A DNA stretch of 64,000 bases from Eustoma russellianum (lineage: Eukaryota > Streptophyta > Magnoliopsida > Gentianales > Gentianaceae). The stretch's first letter is position 1, and each line of letters starts with the position of its first letter. The notes under the pieces are model-generated. The model saw only the letters and a list, made by a program, of their open reading frames with translations. It did not search any database and was not told the origin of the DNA. The translations under genes and the position numbers were made by a program. The DNA lies in contig AP025067.1 in assembly GCA_036186865.1 (NCBI GenBank), positions 11,599,547 to 11,663,546 of the forward strand, given 5' to 3'. This document shows positions 9,580 through 19,256 of the stretch, piece by piece.

Positions 9580-9850
9580 GTCAGAACACTTCGAACGCCT
9601 ACATGAGGCGCTTCATGTCACTATAGGCGCTTCATGTAGCGTTCCATGTGTCCTGGAGCTTTCCCGTGCAGAAAAACTGAAACTTAGAACCGTCAGAACA
9701 CTTCGAACGCCTACATGAGGCGCTTCAAGTCACATTAGGCGCTTCATGTGGTGTTCAATGTGTCCTGAATCATCCCCGAACACTTCGAACGCCTAGTAGA
9801 GGCGCTTCATGTACCATTAGGCGCTTCAAGTGGTGTTCCAAGTATTCTGG
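9580..9850 (+). repeat. Three inverted-repeat units in T LTR
   Basis: Three units at about 9580, 9692 and 9779. Each starts GAACACTTCGAACGCCTA and contains GAGGCGCTTCA, a second TAGGCGCTTCA, and GTGTTC/GCGTTCCA with a TCCTG or TTCTG end. Within a unit GAACGCCTACATGAGGCGC is nearly the reverse complement of GGCGCTTCATGTAGCGTTC, giving a stem of about 18 bp. The copy in the other LTR is at about 15435-15705. Confidence 0.7.
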
Positions 9851-10236
9851 AAGTATTTTTGACCCTTTAGGCGCCCTATGTAAGTGTAGTAACTTTATAC
9901 ACTTCTTTTGAACATAAAATGCAAGGGTATTCGAGGTATATTTGAGGTGTAGACGGTAAGTTTGATTAAGTAAGCATAAGATTGAATTCTAGTGAATAAG
10001 TGAGACAAATGGACTTGGTAAAGCACGTTTAGGGAGAGTTTGAGGTGCAAAACCATATCCTTGATAGACAAGATGTATGTGTGTGTGTGCTACATGTTGA
10101 TATGAAGCTATCTGTGCATCCTGCATCATGACATGGGCACTTGCATTTGATTTGAGATATGTTTTGCAAAAGAACAAGAAAGGTAAAGTTTGCGAAAGAC
10201 AAAATGGCTGCTGGTTGATCACAGGGTATAAAAGTC

Positions 10237-10497
10237 ACGTCTGCGAAAGCAGGGTATAAAGAGCGTGATCTGTGAATCAACAGCAGGGTATAAAGTATGT
10301 TATGGGGCCGTGGACCTATCAGCACGGAAAATGAAGTATTTTATGGGGCCGTGGACCTATCAGCACGGATATATGATATATGTAATGGGGCCGTGGACCT
10401 TTCAGCACGGATATATGATATATGTAATGGGGCCGTGGACCTTTCAGCACGGGGTATAAAGTTATGATGGCTGTGGACTGATCACCCACAGGGTATA
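10237..10497 (+). repeat. Hairpin-unit array in T LTR
   Basis: Four ~50-bp units of the type ATGGGGCCGTGGACCTATCAG followed by CACGG, flanked by shorter GGGTATAAAG units. In each main unit CCGTG and CACGG can pair around a 10-nt loop. The last unit reads CTGTGG...CCACAG, so its stem is kept with a different sequence. The 64-aa frame through this array is a by-product of the repeat. The copy in the 3' LTR is at 16092-16352. Confidence 0.7.
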
Positions 10498-10861
10498 AAG
10501 TTCTGCTACGCGAAGAATATGATATGTAAAGTGATGAAATGTTTGTGAAATGACATGCATGACATGTTTATGAAAGAAGGCATATGCATGGGTGTTGTGT
10601 GTGATTTTAAAGAAGTACATGCATCATGATACACGAAGCATAAGACTTGACATGCAAGAAACGTGGTTAGTCTATGACTTGCTTATGTGATTCGTTGTTT
10701 TAATACATGTTGGTTCTCGTAACTGTGTTCACATATGTGCTTTATCTGTTTTGAGTAAATCTTATTAAGATGCTATTTGTTAACCCGAGCACCTTATTTT
10801 TGGGCAATGTTTTATCCACTGGTGACTCGACGTGTGTGATTCCGTAGGGTGTATAGACGGG

Positions 10862-10993
10862 TTACTTGCTGGCGAAGTTTTCGCTAAGAACAATCATTCT
10901 GTCTCCTTTTCAGGTGAGCCTGATTATGAGTTGATATTTATCGGAGACGACGGCGAGTGGGCTCAATGGGATGATGGACAAGGGAATAGATAG
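10862..10993 (+). CDS. Conserved LTR mini-ORF, gypsy T 5' LTR copy (tentative)
   Basis: An open frame starting LLAGEVFA and ending GDDGEWAQWDDGQGNR before TAG at 10991-10993, in the same position and the same phase after a pyrimidine-rich ...TTTTCAG (10913) as the frames in LTR-1 and LTR-3. Similarity to those peptides is limited to LAG-[DE] at the start and an acidic, EW-containing end. There is no in-frame ATG between the upstream stop and the frame, so translation would need splicing or fusion. I do not recognise the product and treat it as a weak coding candidate. Confidence 0.3.
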   Translation, partial: LLAGEVFAKNNHSVSFSGEPDYELIFIGDDGEWAQWDDGQGNR

Positions 10994-11263
10994 ATGCTGG
11001 ACTATTTTGTTTGAGTTCGGAACTCATTGTTATTATGTTGTTCTAAAACTTATGTCGGCTAGATGAACAAACAGTTTTATTTCCGCTGCAGTTTTCTGGT
11101 TGTAATATTGACAACGAAGGTTTAGATTTTATGACGTTTCCGCTGGTTTTAACTTACATTATGAAGGATGTATGCTTGATCTGCTTGACGCTTCGTAGTT
11201 CTCATAGTAGGCTACGGCGGGTGCACTGGTTCCGATAACGGTATCGGGCTGGGGCGCTACAGG

Positions 11264-11276
11264 TGGTATCAGAGAC
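11264..11276 (+). other. Primer-binding site of gypsy T
   Basis: TGGTATCAGAGAC begins 2 nt after the LTR end and matches the 3' end of plant initiator-Met tRNA (TGGTATCAGAGC) except at the last positions. Confidence 0.85.
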
Positions 11277-11400
11277 TAGGCTTCAGATCTATCTCGGAAA
11301 CTTAGGTTCATGATCTTATAGAAAATTAAGATGTGATTTTCCCTTAAGTTTGATCCTTAGGTATAAGTGATGATTTTCTAGAGTCTAAGTATGATCTGGG

Positions 11401-12164
11401 TTGGGTGTGTGCGAGCGCGTATATCATTTAAATTTCTATAATAATTTAAATTGTCAGACCCCATTGATCTCTTGGATACAACTTTGTGATGCTTTTCTGA
11501 AGTATTATGTGCCCAAGACAGCGATCTTAGACAAGATAAGGGCGTTCGACGGGCTAAAACAGAGGCGGATGATAATGTCGGAGTATGCCAACCATGTCCA
11601 TGCTTTGGGTAAGTTGCTCCTGCGATTATGCCTGATAATCGCTTAAAGATGACAAAATTCGGACGAGGTTTGGACTCAAGAATTCAGTCAGCAATTGTAA
11701 ATGCATGGATGAGAACATTCGAGGACATGATGGATGCATGTTTTCACGTCGAGAGTGATTTCCGCAGAGTGGCAGCAAGAAAGGCCGATGCAGGATACTC
11801 CGAAAAAGGTAAGAGGTTAAGAGAAGAGATTTGAGTTGGTGGCAGGCCAGGACATTGGATCAAGGTTCTGAAGAGAGACTCGGTTGAGAAAATTTCATAG
11901 ACCCCCACAACAGAATTTAGTTGTACAGCAGGTTGAAAGAGTTTGCCGCACTTCAATAAGGGTCATGTTGGCGAATATAGGAAGTTGGGAAGAGCATGTT
12001 ATCGATGCGGACAGGTGGGAAACCTTATTCGAGATTGCTCAGAGATGAGAATGAATGCTCTAGGAGAAGTTGCTCAGCAACCGAAGACGAATGTCCGCGT
12101 TAATGTCATGATCGCCAAGGATATTCGGAAGTCGCCGATGTGGTATGAGGTACAATTTTGGTGA
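11401..12164 (+). pseudogene. gag: Gypsy T gag relic
   Basis: Overlapping broken frames keep the Retrotrans_gag pattern: W-x-x-LCDAFLKYYVPKTA, then KIRAFDGLKQRRMIMSEYANHV, then LKMTKFGRGLDSRIQSAI. They end with a CCHC-type knuckle at about 12000 whose histidine is replaced by asparagine (CYRCGQVGNLIRDC). The N-terminal third of Gag is missing after a short leader (11281-11400). Frameshifts at about 11630 and 11835, and the lost zinc ligand, make it non-functional. Confidence 0.8.
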
Positions 12165-12990
12165 ACAAGATATTCACCAATGTACTTTTGATAGCGGCGT
12201 GAACCCCTCTTTTGTGGCAAAGGAATTTGTTAAGCGCCTTTGTGGTTCACCAGAATAGTTGGAGATTCCATACTGTGTCCAAGCGTCCAAGATCAAATTA
12301 CGATTTCACATCAACATTGACTATCGATTAAAACAAGTGACAGTTAAGAATTCTGTGATGAAAGGTATAACCTTTCAAGGGAATTGCTGTTGATTGAAGG
12401 AAGTTGAACTTATTACCAAGTGGTCTAGATCTACGAATGGCACCGAAGTCAGCGTTTCTTGTGTCTACCTAGTTATTATAGGAAGTTTGTCGAGGGACTT
12501 TCGACAATAGCGAAGCCCTCAGTCGGCTTACTCAAAAGAAGTTCAAGTTTGAGTGAACGGCAGAATGCGAGAAAAGCTTCACGGAGCTTAAGAGGAGGTT
12601 AACCATAGCTCCAGTATTGGCTCAACCTTTTGATACTGATGGGTTTGTGATATGTAGTGATGTGTCGAAAAACAGTCTAGGTACGCAAACTGTAGCATAA
12701 GTTATGACTTTCCATCCAAATTGAGTTTTGTTGATACATCACTTGTAGACTGTGTTTTGATGCAATACGAACGAGTTATCGCGTATGCCTCAGGACAGCT
12801 AAGCATGAGACAGCTAAGAGGGTTGGAACTACAAAAGGACTACGACTTAACCATTAATTACCATCCAGGAAGAGCTAATAAAGTGGCCAATGTATTAAAC
12901 GGAAAATCTAACCATGCGCGACAGTCACCACTTGAGAGAGGAGTAGAAGAATTTAGCTTGGTTTCTGTTGACTCTGTAGTAATGTGTTCG
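12165..12990 (+). pseudogene. pol: Gypsy T protease / RT thumb / RNase H relic
   Basis: A protease-like CTFDSGVNPSFVAKEFVKRL (DSG kept) is at about 12180-12240. Only ~250 bp later come the RT connection (YYRKFVEG-STIAKP) and FEWTAECEKSFTELKRRL-IAPVL, then an RNase H stretch (ERVIAYASGQLS, KDYDLTINYHPGRANKVANVL). The RT fingers and palm, including the catalytic YxDD, are not found, so this is a large internal deletion. Several stops and frameshifts interrupt what remains. Confidence 0.75.
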
Positions 12991-13179
12991 CATCATTGAC
13001 CGTCACCCCGAGTTTGATGGATTGGTTGAAAGAAGCTCGAAAGAGGAATAAGACGGTGGGTGATATTGCTGGGAAACTGAGGTATAGTCAGATTGATGGA
13101 TTTCAGACCAAGGTGGACAGGAACTTATGTTAGAGGAAAAATGTGTGTACATGATTTAGACGAGCTAAGGGAAGAAATT

Positions 13180-14436
13180 TTGCAAGGGGGCTTACAGCTC
13201 AAGGTTATCAATAAATCATGGTAGCACCAGAATGTACAAGGATCGCTAACAATATTATTGGTGGTGTAAGATGAAGAGACACATTGCGGAGTTCATTGGG
13301 AGAGGTCTGGCGTGTCAGTAAGTTGAGACTAAACACCAAGAACCTAGTGGATTAGTGATACCGTTGGAGCTTCCAGGGTAGAGATAGGAACTTATTATTA
13401 TGGACTTTGTGGATGATTACCGAAAACAAGAAGTGGATATAACATGATTTTGGTGATTGTGGATCGATCGACCAACCTGCACATTTTCTATCGGTCTCGA
13501 AGGAAGTATCTCTCGGAAGTTGGTAAATTTAGATATGGACAACATTGTCAGCCTACATGGTGTTCCAATAAGTATAGTGTCTGACCGAGACCAACGGTTC
13601 ACTTCCAAGCTCTGGATAGTATTCTAGAGGGCCCTGGGTAAGGCGTTAAGGATGAGTACATCCTATCAACCTCAGACATGGACAGTCTGAACGGACTACG
13701 TATACCCTAAAAGACATGTTAAAAGTTGGTGTCCTGGATTTCAAAAGGAGTTAGGGATGTAATGGTGAAGTTAATGGAGCTCTATCATAATAACAGTCAC
13801 CACAATGCAATTGATATGGCTCCTTTTGAGGCTTTGTATGGAAGGAAATGTTGGTCTCCGATTTATTGGGACGAAGTGGGCGTGAGGACCATTACTGGAC
13901 CTGAGCTATTAGAGAAAACGTTAGAGAAGGTGAAAGTCATCCGGGAAAGACTCAAGACGGCTCAGGACCGCAGCAAGAGTTGGGCAGATTCCAAACGACG
14001 ACCATTGGATTTTGATGTGGGTGATAAAGTTTATTTGAAGGTATCACCTACGAAAGGCGTCATGAGGTTTGGAGTAAAAGGCAAGCTAAGCCCTCGTTTC
14101 ATTGGTCCTTATGAAATACTTGAGAAGGTAGGAGCCTTGGCATATAAGCTGGCATTACCTCCGGTGTTGGCGCAAGTTCACAATGTATTCCACGTGTCAC
14201 AATTAAGAAAGTACGTGGCGGATCCAAGTCATGTACTTGAAGCTCAACCTTTGGAACTCAAGGACGATGTTACATATGAGGAAGTACCCGTGAAAATTGT
14301 GGACCGAAAGGATCAAGTGTTGAGGAAGCGAGTGATTCCTTATGTAAAGGTTCAATGGAGCAATCACACGGAACGGGAAGCCACTTGGGAGCTCGAAGAA
14401 CAAATGCGGGAGAAGTATCCTCAGCTCTTCGACTAA
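13180..14436 (+). pseudogene. pol: Gypsy T integrase with chromodomain-like tail
   Basis: The zinc-binding part (HGSTRMYK ... YYWW ... RGLACQ, one cysteine apparently lost) and the catalytic core are frameshifted. The core segments IMDFV, SLHGVPISIVSDRDQRFTS and GQSERT keep the D-D-E residues. From 13726 a 236-aa frame is open: HNSHHNAIDMAPFEALYGRKC, a GPYEILEKVGALAYKLALP barrel, and a C-terminal chromodomain-like VKVQWSNHTEREATWELEE ending at 14436. The open part lacks the N-terminal catalytic core, so it is not an enzyme by itself. Confidence 0.85.
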
Positions 14437-14468
14437 GGTACGTAAGTTTCGAGGACGAAACTTTTTGT

Positions 14469-14481
14469 AAGGGGGGAGGAA
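14469..14481 (+). other. Polypurine tract of gypsy T
   Basis: AAGGGGGGAGGAA lies directly before the 3' LTR start TGTTACACC, the expected primer site for plus-strand DNA synthesis. Confidence 0.9.
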
Positions 14482-17116
14482 TGTTACACCCCGTGATTTT
14501 TAAGCGCAACTTTCGATACTTAGGTCAACTTTGAATGCAACTTAATTAATTATATAGGGTATGTGACTTAGTACATAAAACATAGAAAAACAAAAGAGAG
14601 GGGTTAAAAATAGAATTAAAAGGAAGTATGGAAAATTAGCAAAATAGTCCCTACTAGGAGTTAAGGGAGTTACAAAGTTGGGTATAACTTCCCCTTCTCA
14701 GCATGAGGGGCGGTTTTTGACAGCAAAGGGAGAAGGAAAATTCTGAGAAAAGAGAGAGAAGAAGAAAGAAGAGGAAGAAGAAGAGGAGAGGAAGGAAAAG
14801 GAAGGAAGAAGGCCAACCTAGGTGAAATCTCCATTGAAGTTCTGCAGTAAATCCGTAAGATTAACTAGAAACCAAGGCAAGTAATCTTTCTATACGTTTT
14901 ACGTAAATTTTGACACTGTAGGCCCTATGTTCTTACAAAGAGAAAACATGAATCACACATTAGTATTCTTGTCTTGTTTATCATACATGCTTTGTTATAT
15001 GTAAGTCTTGTTGCTAATTGTGCAAAGTATTGTTCTTTGGGCCATATCTCTGGAAATAGTTGTGTGGTGCTTTGTTGTTGTCAAGCATGCCCATAAAGTG
15101 TATATCTTGACTTGCTTATTGTCTTGCTCTACTCTTATGTTGATTGTCTACACTTTGACGTTGAGAGTATGTGCAGGAAATTGAGGGATGAGAGTTGACA
15201 TTGTTGTAGACTTGTTGTGTTGGTTGTTGTTGATGACAATCTTTGAAGATGGTGAATGATTGAAGAGTTAGAGTGGATGTTGTTCGGCACAACTAAGCTT
15301 CAATTCATGATTAGATGTATGTTAAGTATGATGAATTTAGATGTTAAGATGGATCTTTAAGAGTTGAACCTGGAAGGGTTGAAGAAGAAAGGAGTTGGGT
15401 GGAAGTTACTGCAGAAAAACTGCAGTTTGGCATCGTCAGAACACTTCGAACGCCTACATGAGGCGCTTCATGTCACTATAGGCGCTTCATGTAGCGTTCC
15501 ATGTGTCCTGGAGCTTTCCCGTGCAGAAAAACTGAAATTTAGAACCGTCAGAACACTTCGAACGCCTACATGAGGCGCTTCAAGTCACATTAGGCGCTTC
15601 ATGTGGTGTTCAATGTGTCCTGAATCATCCCCGAACACTTCGAACGCCTAGTACAGGCGCTTCATGTACCATTAGGCGCTTCAAGTGGTGTTCCAAGTAT
15701 TCTGGAAGTATTTTTGACCCTTTAGGCGCCCTATGTAAGTGTAGTAACTTTATACACTTCTTTTGAACATAAAATGCAAGGGTATTCGAGGTATATTTGA
15801 GGTGTAGACGGTAAGTTTGATTAAGTAAGCATAAGATTGAATTCTAGTGAATAAGTGAGACAAATGGACTTGGTAAAGCACGTTTAGGGAGAGTTTGAGG
15901 TGCAAAACCATATCCTTGATAGACAAGATGTATGTGTGTGTGTGCTACATGTTGATATGAAGCTATCTGTGCATCCTGCATCATGACATGGGCACTTGCA
16001 TTTGATTTGAGATATGTTTTGCAAAAGAACAAGAAAGGTAAAGTTTGCGAAAGACAAAATGGCTGCTGGTTGATCACAGGGTATAAAAGTCACGTCTGCG
16101 AAAGCAGGGTATAAAGAGCGTGATCTGTGAATCAACAGCAGGGTATAAAGTATGTTATGGGGCCGTGGACCTATCAGCACGGAAAATGAAGTATTTTATG
16201 GGGCCGTGGACCTATCAGCACGGATATATGATATATGTAATGGGCCCGTGGACCTTTCAGCACGGATATATGATATATGTAATGGGGCCGTGGACCTTTC
16301 AGCACGGGGTATAAAGTTATGATGGCTGTGGACTGATCACCCACAGGGTATAAAGTTCTGCTACGCGAAGAATATGATATGTAAAGTGATGAAATGTTTG
16401 TGAAATGACATGCATGACATGTTTATGAAAGAAGGCATATGCATGGGTGTTGTGTGTGATTTTAAAGAAGTACATGCATCATGATACACGAAGCATAAGA
16501 CTTGACATGCAAGAAACGTGGTTAGTCTATGACTTGCTTATGTGATTCGTTGTTTTAATACATGTTGGTTCTCGTAACTGTGTTCACATATGTGCTTTAT
16601 CTGTTTTGAGTAAATCTTATTAAGATGCTATTTGTTAACCCGAGCACCTTATTTTTGGGCAATGTTTTATCCACTGGTGACTCGACGTGTGTGATTCCGT
16701 AGGGTGTATAGACGGGTTACTTGCTGGCGAAGTTTTCGCTAAGAACAATCATTCTGTCTCCTTTTCAGGTGAGCCTGATTATGAGTTGATATTTATCGGA
16801 GACGACGGCGAGTGGGCTCAATGGGATGATGGACAAGGGAATAGATAGATGCTGGACTATTTTGTTTGAGTTCGGAACTCATTGTTATTATGTTGTTCTA
16901 AAACTTATGTCGGCTAGATGAACAAACAGTTTTATTTCCGCTGCAGTTTTCTGGTTGTAATATTGACAACGAAGGTTTAGATTTTATGACGTTTCCGCTG
17001 GTTTTAACTTACATTATGAAGGATGTATGCTTGATCTGCTTGACGCTTCGTAGTTCTCATAGTAGGCTACGGCGGGTGCACTGGTTCCGATAACGGTATC
17101 GGGCTGGGGCGCTACA
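14482..17116 (+). mobile_element. 3' LTR of gypsy T
   Basis: Same landmarks as the 5' LTR. By-eye differences are C/T at about 14896, T/C at about 14912, one A fewer in an A-run at about 15418, C/T at about 15538, G/C at about 15654 and G/C at about 16246. This implies near-identity (about 99.8%) and a very recent insertion. Confidence 0.95.
16717..16848 (+). CDS. Conserved LTR mini-ORF, gypsy T 3' LTR copy (tentative)
   Basis: Identical to the frame at 10862-10993 because the LTRs are recent duplicates, so it adds no independent evidence of coding function. Confidence 0.3.
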   Translation, partial: LLAGEVFAKNNHSVSFSGEPDYELIFIGDDGEWAQWDDGQGNR

Positions 17117-17121
17117 GGGAG
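17117..17121. repeat. Target site duplication of gypsy T, right copy
   Basis: GGGAG directly follows GGGGCGCTACA and equals 8621-8625. Confidence 0.95.
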
Positions 17122-17963
17122 TTTCTTACAAATTGGCAAGTGCCACTCGTGCTTTTTCTATCTATCTTACATCCACCATAATCAGCGTCAGTATAGGCAT
17201 GCAAATTAAAGTCACAATCTTTATCATACCAAATGCCTAAAGTAGGTGTGTGCTTAATATAGCGGAATATTCTTTTTACCGCATTATAGTGAGACACCTT
17301 AGGTTGACTTTGAAAACTTGCACACATGCATACACTAAACATTATGTCAGGCCTACTAGCAGTAAGATATAGCAAAGAGCCAATCATAGATCTATATAAG
17401 GCATTATCAAAGTCTTTACCATGTTCATCTTTATCTAATTTAGTAGTAACACTCATAGGGGTGGTGGATGGTTTTAAATTCTCAAAATTGAACTTTTTAA
17501 TCATGTCATTTACATATTTAGCTTGGGTTATATGAATACCTTTACTCGTTTGTTTAATCTGCAAGCCAAGAAAATAGTTCGATTCGTCAACCATAGACAT
17601 TTCAAATTCGGATTTCATGCAATTTTCAAAATCTTCAACAAGTTTATGAGAGGTAGAGCCGAAGATAATGTCATCAACGTAAATTTCAATAATAAGTAAA
17701 TCCGATTTATCTTGTTTCAAAAATAATGTACTATCTATAGTACCTCGTTTAAAACCATTTTCTAAAAGAAAATTAGCAAAACGATCATACCATGCTCTAG
17801 GTGCTTGCTTTTGTCTGTATAGTGCTTTCTTTAGTTTGTACACGTGATCGGGATGTTTCAAATCTTCAAAACCGGGTGGTTGTTTCACGTATATCTCTTC
17901 TTGTATGAATCCATTTAGGAATGCACTTTTCACATCCATATGATAGAGTTTAAAATCTTTCAT
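17122..17963 (-). pseudogene. pol: Copia A reverse transcriptase to RNase H
   Basis: A long minus-strand frame from MKDFKLYHMDVKSAFLNGF through QPPGFED, KLKKALYRQKQAPRAWYDRF, the catalytic IYVDDIIFGST, YFLGLQIKQT and SLLYLTASRPDIMFSV to the RNase H start TDADYGGCKIDRKSTSGTC. It stops being continuous where gypsy T inserted. The canonical KALYGLKQAPR has become KALYRQKQAPR. Upstream it is cut from the rest of RT by a stop at 17985-17987. Element E provides a parallel copy at 56026-56750. Confidence 0.95.
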
Positions 17964-17984
17964 GAAAACAATGGCAAGTAAAAG

Positions 17985-18863
17985 TCATATAGCTTCTAAA
18001 CGTGCTACGGGTGCGAATGTTTCATCATAATCAATTCCTTCTTCTTGATTATAGCCTTGTGCTACAAGTCTAGCTTTATTTCTAACAACTTTTCCTTCAT
18101 TCATTTCATTTCTAAACACCCACTTTGTGCCTATTATGGTCTTATCTTGTGGTCGTGGCACTAAATCCCATACGTCATTTCTAACAAATTGATTAAGTTC
18201 GTCATGCATAGCATCAATCCAAGAAGAATCATTCAAAGCATCATGCACATTTTTGGGTTCAATTTCAGAAATCATAGCATGAAATTGATTTATTTCATCC
18301 GAAGTTATTCTTCTACGTGGTCGCACTCCGTGAGTGATATCGCCTATAATGAGATCATGTGGGTGATCTCTATGCCATCTTGGTTGATTATTTTCTATGT
18401 TATCATGCATTTCTAAGTGATCATGCATTTCTAGTGTATCATGCATATCATGCATATCAAACGTGCCATCATCATCATTCAAAACGGGTTTCAATTCAAA
18501 ATCATCATCATATTCTTTATCTTTATCAATCTCACCAAATTCATTAAACTTCACATGAATAGATTCTATGATTTGTCTAGTGAGAGGATCATAACATCTA
18601 TATGCTTTTGAATTTACAGAATATCCAACAAAGACGCATTCAATTGATTTAGATTCAAATTTGTCTAAATTGTCTTTTGTATTTAAAACGAAACATTTGC
18701 ATCCAAACACACGAAAATAGTCAATTTTAGGCATGCGATCATTTAATATCTTATAAGGCGTCTTATTTATTTTCTTTCTAATGGATAGGCAATTTACTAT
18801 GTAGCATGCACAGTTTACGGCTTCCGCCCACAAAAATCTAGGCAACTTATTTTTGCACAACAT
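17985..18863 (-). pseudogene. pol: Copia A integrase C-terminus to RT N-terminus
   Basis: Begins MLCKNKLPRFLWAEAVNCACYIVN (copia integrase C-terminal region), includes FRVFGCKCFVLN and KSIECVFVGYS, an acidic linker with repeated HDxLEMHD units, then the RT start WIDAMHDELNQFVRNDVW, GTKWVFRNEMNEGKVVRNKARLVAQGYNQ and DYDETFAPVARLEAI. It ends at a TGA where element E has CGA, a C-to-T change at a CpG. Confidence 0.9.
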
Positions 18864-18917
18864 GGTTCTAGCAATTTCTGGTAATGTCCTATTCTTTCTT
18901 TCTACTACTCCATTTAA

Positions 18918-19196
18918 TTATGGAGTTCCAGGTGGCGAAAACTCGTGTTTAATTCCTTTCTCTTCACAAAATGAAATCATGTCCTTATTTTTAAACTCAC
19001 CGCCTCTATCGCTTCTTATCTTTTTCACATTAACGCCATATTGATTTTCAAGTTGTTTTATCAATTTAGCAATTTCAATAGCGCTATCATCCTTATGTGT
19101 AAGAAATAAAATCCAAGTATAACGAGAAAAATCATCAACAATCACGCAAGCATAGTGACGCCCACCAAGACTAGTAGTGCGACTAGGACCAAACAA
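18918..19196 (-). pseudogene. pol: Copia A integrase core
   Basis: The frame encodes FGPSRTTSLGGRHYACVIVDDFSRYTWI and IRSDRGGEFKNKDMISFCEEKGIKHEFSPPGTP. It then stops at TAA (18920-18918) where element E reads CAA (Q), just before NGVVERKN, which carries the catalytic glutamate. The catalytic aspartates of the D,D-35-E triad are still present. Confidence 0.9.
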
Positions 19197-19256
19197 ATCA
19201 ATGTGTAATAAATTCTAAAACTCTAGTCGTGCTTATTCATTCTTAGGGTTTAGTGA

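Larger units (their letters stand above)
8626..11261 (+). mobile_element. 5' LTR of gypsy T
   Basis: Runs from TGTTACACCCCGTG to GGGGCGCTACA. Landmarks in order: a TATA-like TTATATAGG at about 8693, an 80-nt purine-rich stretch (8872-8958, GAAGAAGAGG-type), three long inverted-repeat units (9580-9850), a hairpin-unit array (10237-10497), the conserved hairpin and open frame (10862-10993), and the terminal GGCGGGTGCAC box with a CCGATA/TATCGG stem. The open frames on either strand inside it are identical in both LTRs simply because the LTRs are recent copies. Confidence 0.95.
8626..17116 (+). mobile_element. Ty3/gypsy element T (complete ends, defective inside)
   Basis: An 8.5-kb element with 2636- and 2635-bp LTRs, 5-bp TSD, tRNA-iMet PBS and polypurine tract. 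The integrase C-terminus has a chromodomain-like tail (VKVQWSNHTEREATWELEEQM), which places it among chromoviruses, most like Tekay/Del. By eye the LTRs differ at 5 bases plus one A-run length change. The internal part is only 3.2 kb: gag and pol are broken by many stops, and the reverse-transcriptase palm (the YxDD region) is missing between the protease relic and the RT thumb. It inserted recently although unable to encode its own enzymes. Confidence 0.95.

Noticed and set aside
10029..10325. Minus-strand 98- and 77-aa frames in gypsy T LTRs, repeated identically at 15884-16180
   Set aside because: Identity only reflects the recent LTR duplication. The frames overlap repeat arrays on the non-transcribed strand and have no counterpart in LTR-1 or LTR-3.
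10265..10459. 64-aa repetitive frame (MGPWTFQHG units)
   Set aside because: It follows from a tandem repeat whose unit length is a multiple of three; the related arrays in LTR-1 and LTR-3 do not encode a similar peptide.
13726..14436. Integrase tail as a functional stand-alone gene
   Set aside because: It is open but begins inside integrase without the catalytic core; openness for 236 codons in a young copy is expected by descent.
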